This document shows positions 44,522 through 46,549 of a DNA stretch of 46,549 nt, in pieces. The notes beneath the pieces are model-generated. The model was not told the origin of the DNA. It saw nothing but the letters and a program-made list of their open reading frames with translations, and did no database searches. The stretch's first letter is position 1, and each line of letters begins with the position of its first letter. Origin of the DNA: Roseomonas sp. GTDB taxonomy: Bacteria > Pseudomonadota > Alphaproteobacteria > Acetobacterales > Acetobacteraceae. The stretch is from the NCBI GenBank assembly GCA_020249265.1, contig JADCGA010000043.1, positions 1 to 46,549 on the forward strand, in the 5' to 3' direction. Position numbers and translations under genes: made by a program.

Positions 44522-45841
44522 ATGACAAAAAACGCCCAAGCAATCTCGGCTGAGGAAGCGGTAGCCCTCGTAAAGCCCGGCGATTGGCTCGATTTCGGCG
44601 CCTGCTTCAGCCAGCCTGATGTTTTTGATCGCGCCTTGGCCGCGCGCAAGGACCAGCTGCGCGATGTGCGCATTCGCAATTGCCTCAGCATGAAGCCGCG
44701 CGCCTTTCTGGAACAGGACCCGGAAGGGGCGCATTTCGCCTGCTACAATTGGCATTTTTCAGGCTATGACCGGCGCAAGCATGATCAGGGGCTGGTCAAT
44801 TATCTGCCCTGCCATTTGGGTGAAATCCCGGATTATTATCGTCGCTTCCTGCCGCGCACCGATATCGCCGTGTTGCGCGCGGCACCAATGGATGCGGAAG
44901 GCTATTTCAATCTTGGCTCCATCAATGTCTGGCGCCCGGCCATTGTCGAAACAGCCAAGACCCTGATCATTGAAACCCTGCCCGATATGCCGCGCGTGGT
45001 TGGCACGCATGTGCGTGTGCATCGCAGCCAGGTGGATTACGTGATTGAGGGCGATGATGTGCCGACGCCGGAACTGCCGAACGGCGAGGCTTCCGATGTG
45101 GACCGCGCCATAGCCGCCTTGATCGCCGAACAGATTGAAGATGGGTCCTGCCTGCAAGTTGGCATTGGCGGCATGCCCAATGCAGTGACGGCACTGCTGC
45201 AACACGCCCCTGTGCGTGACCTTGGCATCCATACTGAAATGCTGAACGAGGGTCTGGTTGAACTATATCTTGCCGGGCGCATCAGCGGGGCGCGGAAGGC
45301 CTTCGATCAGGGGCTGGTGACCTATAGCTTCGCCCTCGGCAGCCGCCGGCTTTATGATACGCTGCGCGATAATGATGATTTCATTGTCCGGCCAGTTGAT
45401 GAGACCAATATGCCCGAAATCATCGCCCGCAATGACCGCGCGGTCGCGATCAACAACACCACGCAGATTGATCTTCAGGGCCAGGCGGCATCTGAATCCG
45501 ATGGTCATCGCCATATCAGCGGCACGGGCGGCCAAGCGCAATTCGTGCGCGGCGCCTATGCGTCCAAAGGCGGGAAAAGTTTCATCTGCCTGGCGTCCAC
45601 CTATGAACGCAAGGGCGTGCGGAAGAGCCGGATTGTGCTGAACCTGACAGCGGGCAATGTCGTCACCACTGCGCGGTCAGATCAGATGTATGTCGTCACG
45701 GAATACGGAGTTGCCCATCTTAAGGGGCTGTCGGTTGCTGAACGCGCGCGCGCCATTATTGGCTTGGCTCACCCCGATTATCGTGAGGATTTGTCGCGTC
45801 AGGCACGCGACCATGGGCTAGTACCGCGGCATTTTCTCTGA
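44522..45841 (+). CDS. Acetyl-CoA hydrolase/transferase (class I CoA-transferase)
   Basis: This 439-residue protein matches acetyl-CoA hydrolase/4-hydroxybutyrate or succinyl-CoA:acetate CoA-transferases. Seen: LQVGIGGMPNAVTALL, LGIHTEMLNEGLVELYLAGRISGARKAF with the catalytic Glu in HTEM, GTGGQAQFVRGAYAS near the CoA site, and VVTEYGVAHLKGLSVAERARAIIGLAHPDYRED at the end. It probably moves CoA between acetate and another acid; the partner acid is not known. GGGGTAG lies before ATG 44522. A 14-bp hairpin follows its stop. Confidence 0.9.
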   Translation: MTKNAQAISAEEAVALVKPGDWLDFGACFSQPDVFDRALAARKDQLRDVRIRNCLSMKPRAFLEQDPEGAHFACYNWHFSGYDRRKHDQGLVNYLPCHLGEIPDYYRRFLPRTDIAVLRAAPMDAEGYFNLGSINVWRPAIVETAKTLIIETLPDMPRVVGTHVRVHRSQVDYVIEGDDVPTPELPNGEASDVDRAIAALIAEQIEDGSCLQVGIGGMPNAVTALLQHAPVRDLGIHTEMLNEGLVELYLAGRISGARKAFDQGLVTYSFALGSRRLYDTLRDNDDFIVRPVDETNMPEIIARNDRAVAINNTTQIDLQGQAASESDGHRHISGTGGQAQFVRGAYASKGGKSFICLASTYERKGVRKSRIVLNLTAGNVVTTARSDQMYVVTEYGVAHLKGLSVAERARAIIGLAHPDYREDLSRQARDHGLVPRHFL

Positions 45842-45855
45842 CCGCGGTGCCATTG

Positions 45856-45887
45856 ATGGCGTGATCCGTCGAAACGGATTACGCCAT
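45856..45887. terminator. Long hairpin, likely bidirectional terminator
   Basis: A 14-bp stem with one G-T pair (45856-45869 with 45874-45887) closes the tetraloop CGAA. It lies 15 bases after the CoA-transferase stop and 8 bases past the stop of the oppositely oriented VOC-like remnant, so it may serve both. No T-run follows in either direction. Confidence 0.5.
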
Positions 45888-45895
45888 GCGCCTGA

Positions 45896-46006
45896 TTACT
45901 CGCGATGCAACGCGCAAAGCTTGTTGCCGTAGGGATCGCGCCATAAGATCTGGCTCGGTTTACTTGAATATTTCCTTGGCGTTTCCTCATACCAATTCCT
46001 GCGCAT
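45896..46006 (-). pseudogene. C-terminal remnant of a VOC/glyoxalase-like protein
   Basis: Read on the - strand, an open frame of 36 codons ends with SQILWRDPYGNKLCALHRE. The DPxGN pattern followed by a short hydrophobic strand is typical of the end of VOC (glyoxalase/bleomycin-resistance) proteins. An upstream in-frame stop (TGA) shows that the rest of such a protein is missing. It looks like the tail of a gene cut by the element to its right, but a short unrelated reading frame cannot be excluded. Confidence 0.42.
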
Positions 46007-46077
46007 GGTGACTCAATTCTGGGCTTCCCTGACGCGGTGGAGATGTGATTCAACGTGGTGAGCATAGGAGGCTCACC

Positions 46078-46230
46078 ATGCCACGGGCGATCACCTAGCG
46101 TTCTGACTTCGCCGCTTCAGACCTGCGCCGCCCTGCGCGACGGAGCAAGGACGCGCCCCAAGCGCGCAGCCTTGGCCTTGAAGGCCGGGCTATGGTTTCG
46201 GCGGGGTCGTCTTGTCATGGTATCTCCTGT
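46078..46230 (+). pseudogene. IS630-like transposase N-terminal remnant
   Basis: After AGGAGG, an ATG at 46078 begins MPRAIT, then a TAG at 46096, then RSDFAASDLRRPARRSKDAP followed by QAR. The latter resembles the first helix region of IS630-family transposases (xxSDFxAxDLRRLARxxKDxxQARRLLAL). The match ends near QARSL and the usual winged-helix and DDE core do not follow. With the in-frame stop and the truncation it cannot be active. Family assignment is from pattern memory. Confidence 0.55.
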
Positions 46231-46374
46231 TCACGGCGTCATGCCGCAGTCAGGCAGAAAACACACTTACACCAGGTGTTCAGATTTCCCGGACCGGTTC
46301 TGATCAATGGGCTTCGGTACAATGCACGCCCCAATGTGGATTTTGTGACTGTTTTGGGGCGTTTGCTGCCCCGC
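46231..46374. other. Non-coding stretch before the tandem promoters
   Basis: No gene is seen. It lies between the IS630-like remnant and the promoters and probably represents the upstream activating region of the downstream transcription unit. A short stem (GGGGC..GCCCC) at about 46356-46372 precedes the first promoter. Confidence 0.4.
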
Positions 46375-46403
46375 TTGACGGGTTGTTTAACTCTGTCTAG
46401 AAG
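46375..46403 (+). promoter_or_regulatory. Promoter P1, probably of an rRNA operon
   Basis: TTGACG (46375-46380), a 17-base spacer and TAGAAG (46398-46403). It has a near-perfect -35 box and is followed 61 bases later by a second promoter of the same build. Strong tandem promoters in a gene-free leader suggest a stable RNA operon beyond the window edge. Confidence 0.55.
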
Positions 46404-46435
46404 GCCGCCACTGTGTTGGTTGTCGATTTTTGGGC

Positions 46436-46464
46436 TTGACTGGTTGGTGATTACTGGCTAGTGT
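46436..46464 (+). promoter_or_regulatory. Promoter P2, tandem to P1
   Basis: TTGACT (46436-46441), a 17-base spacer and TAGTGT (46459-46464). Both promoters share GCTTGAC followed by TGGTTG or GGGTTG. Downstream bases to the window end are non-coding. Confidence 0.5.
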
Positions 46465-46549
46465 TTTTGCCCTGCCGATGATTGGTGGAGTTGAGGGGGC
46501 CGGCGATGTGGGGTGCCTTGGTGCATTCTATTGCTGGTTCTTTTTTTGT

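Noticed and set aside
1-46549. CRISPR arrays or prophage genes
   Set aside because: No regularly spaced repeats and no integrase, capsid or tail genes were found.

Overview
The window is chromosomal DNA from a high-GC alphaproteobacterium, most likely a member of the Acetobacteraceae/Rhodospirillales (for example near Roseomonas). This rests on the MucR-type regulator, the pyrB-pyrC'-plsY-dprA-topA-rnr gene order, the gatCAB amidotransferase and the pst-phoU-phoB layout. It is inference from gene content, not from a marker gene. Most of the window is housekeeping sequence in dense operons. Transposase remains lie at both ends, and a decayed duplication lies near the right end.

Layout. (1) 1-103: 3' end of an IS3-family transposase, then a mucR-like gene. 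(2) 851-7127, + strand: an OlsB-like ornithine-lipid acyltransferase with its own promoter, then pstS-pstC-pstA-pstB-phoU-phoB. A Pho box precedes pstS and a hairpin separates pstS from pstC. (3) 7195-8933: purD and a DUF1489 gene, ended by a strong terminator that runs into the tail of the convergent hyfI. (4) 9098-14202, - strand: hyfC-E-F-G-I, a complex I/hydrogenase-4-like membrane complex. Its large subunit lacks the NiFe-binding cysteines (an Ehr-type complex), and no hyfB is present. (5) 14794-26691, - strand: ruvX, a small membrane protein, pyrB, a dihydroorotase-like pyrC' without its HxH metal ligands, plsY, dprA, topA, rnr, an S41 protease and rpmG. (6) 26738-29969, + strand: gatC-gatA-gatB. 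(7) 29989-36013: a Kef-type antiporter, a methyltransferase, a YffB/ArsC-like protein, a YghU-like glutathione transferase, an HpcH/HpaI aldolase and an Fe(III)-binding periplasmic protein. (8) 36223-38586, - strand: a large protein with a possible HTH, one membrane segment and a formylglycine-generating-enzyme-like C-terminal domain. (9) 38746-42100, + strand: cysteine desulfurase, 2Fe-2S ferredoxin, TenA and MnmA, a sulfur-handling cluster. (10) 42091-44402: a decayed tRNA-Met copy, the cyclopropane fatty acid synthase gene, a decayed mnmA copy and an intact tRNA-Met(CAT). (11) 44522-46549: an acetyl-CoA hydrolase/transferase gene, a long hairpin, gene debris (a VOC tail and an IS630-like start), and two tandem promoters with 17-nt spacers that probably drive an rRNA operon just beyond the window.

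How the genes work together. The pst-phoU-phoB block imports phosphate and reports its level, and the neighbouring OlsB would make phosphate-free lipids, so the left part reads as a phosphate-starvation module. The central - strand block mixes pyrimidine synthesis, phospholipid acylation, DNA topology and RNA decay. The IscS-type desulfurase can feed sulfur to MnmA for the wobble uridine of tRNAs. The most unusual points are the hydrogenase-like complex without NiFe ligands or hyfB, the reciprocal decay of an mnmA-tRNA-Met duplication around cfa, and the unclassified HTH/membrane/FGE-fold protein.
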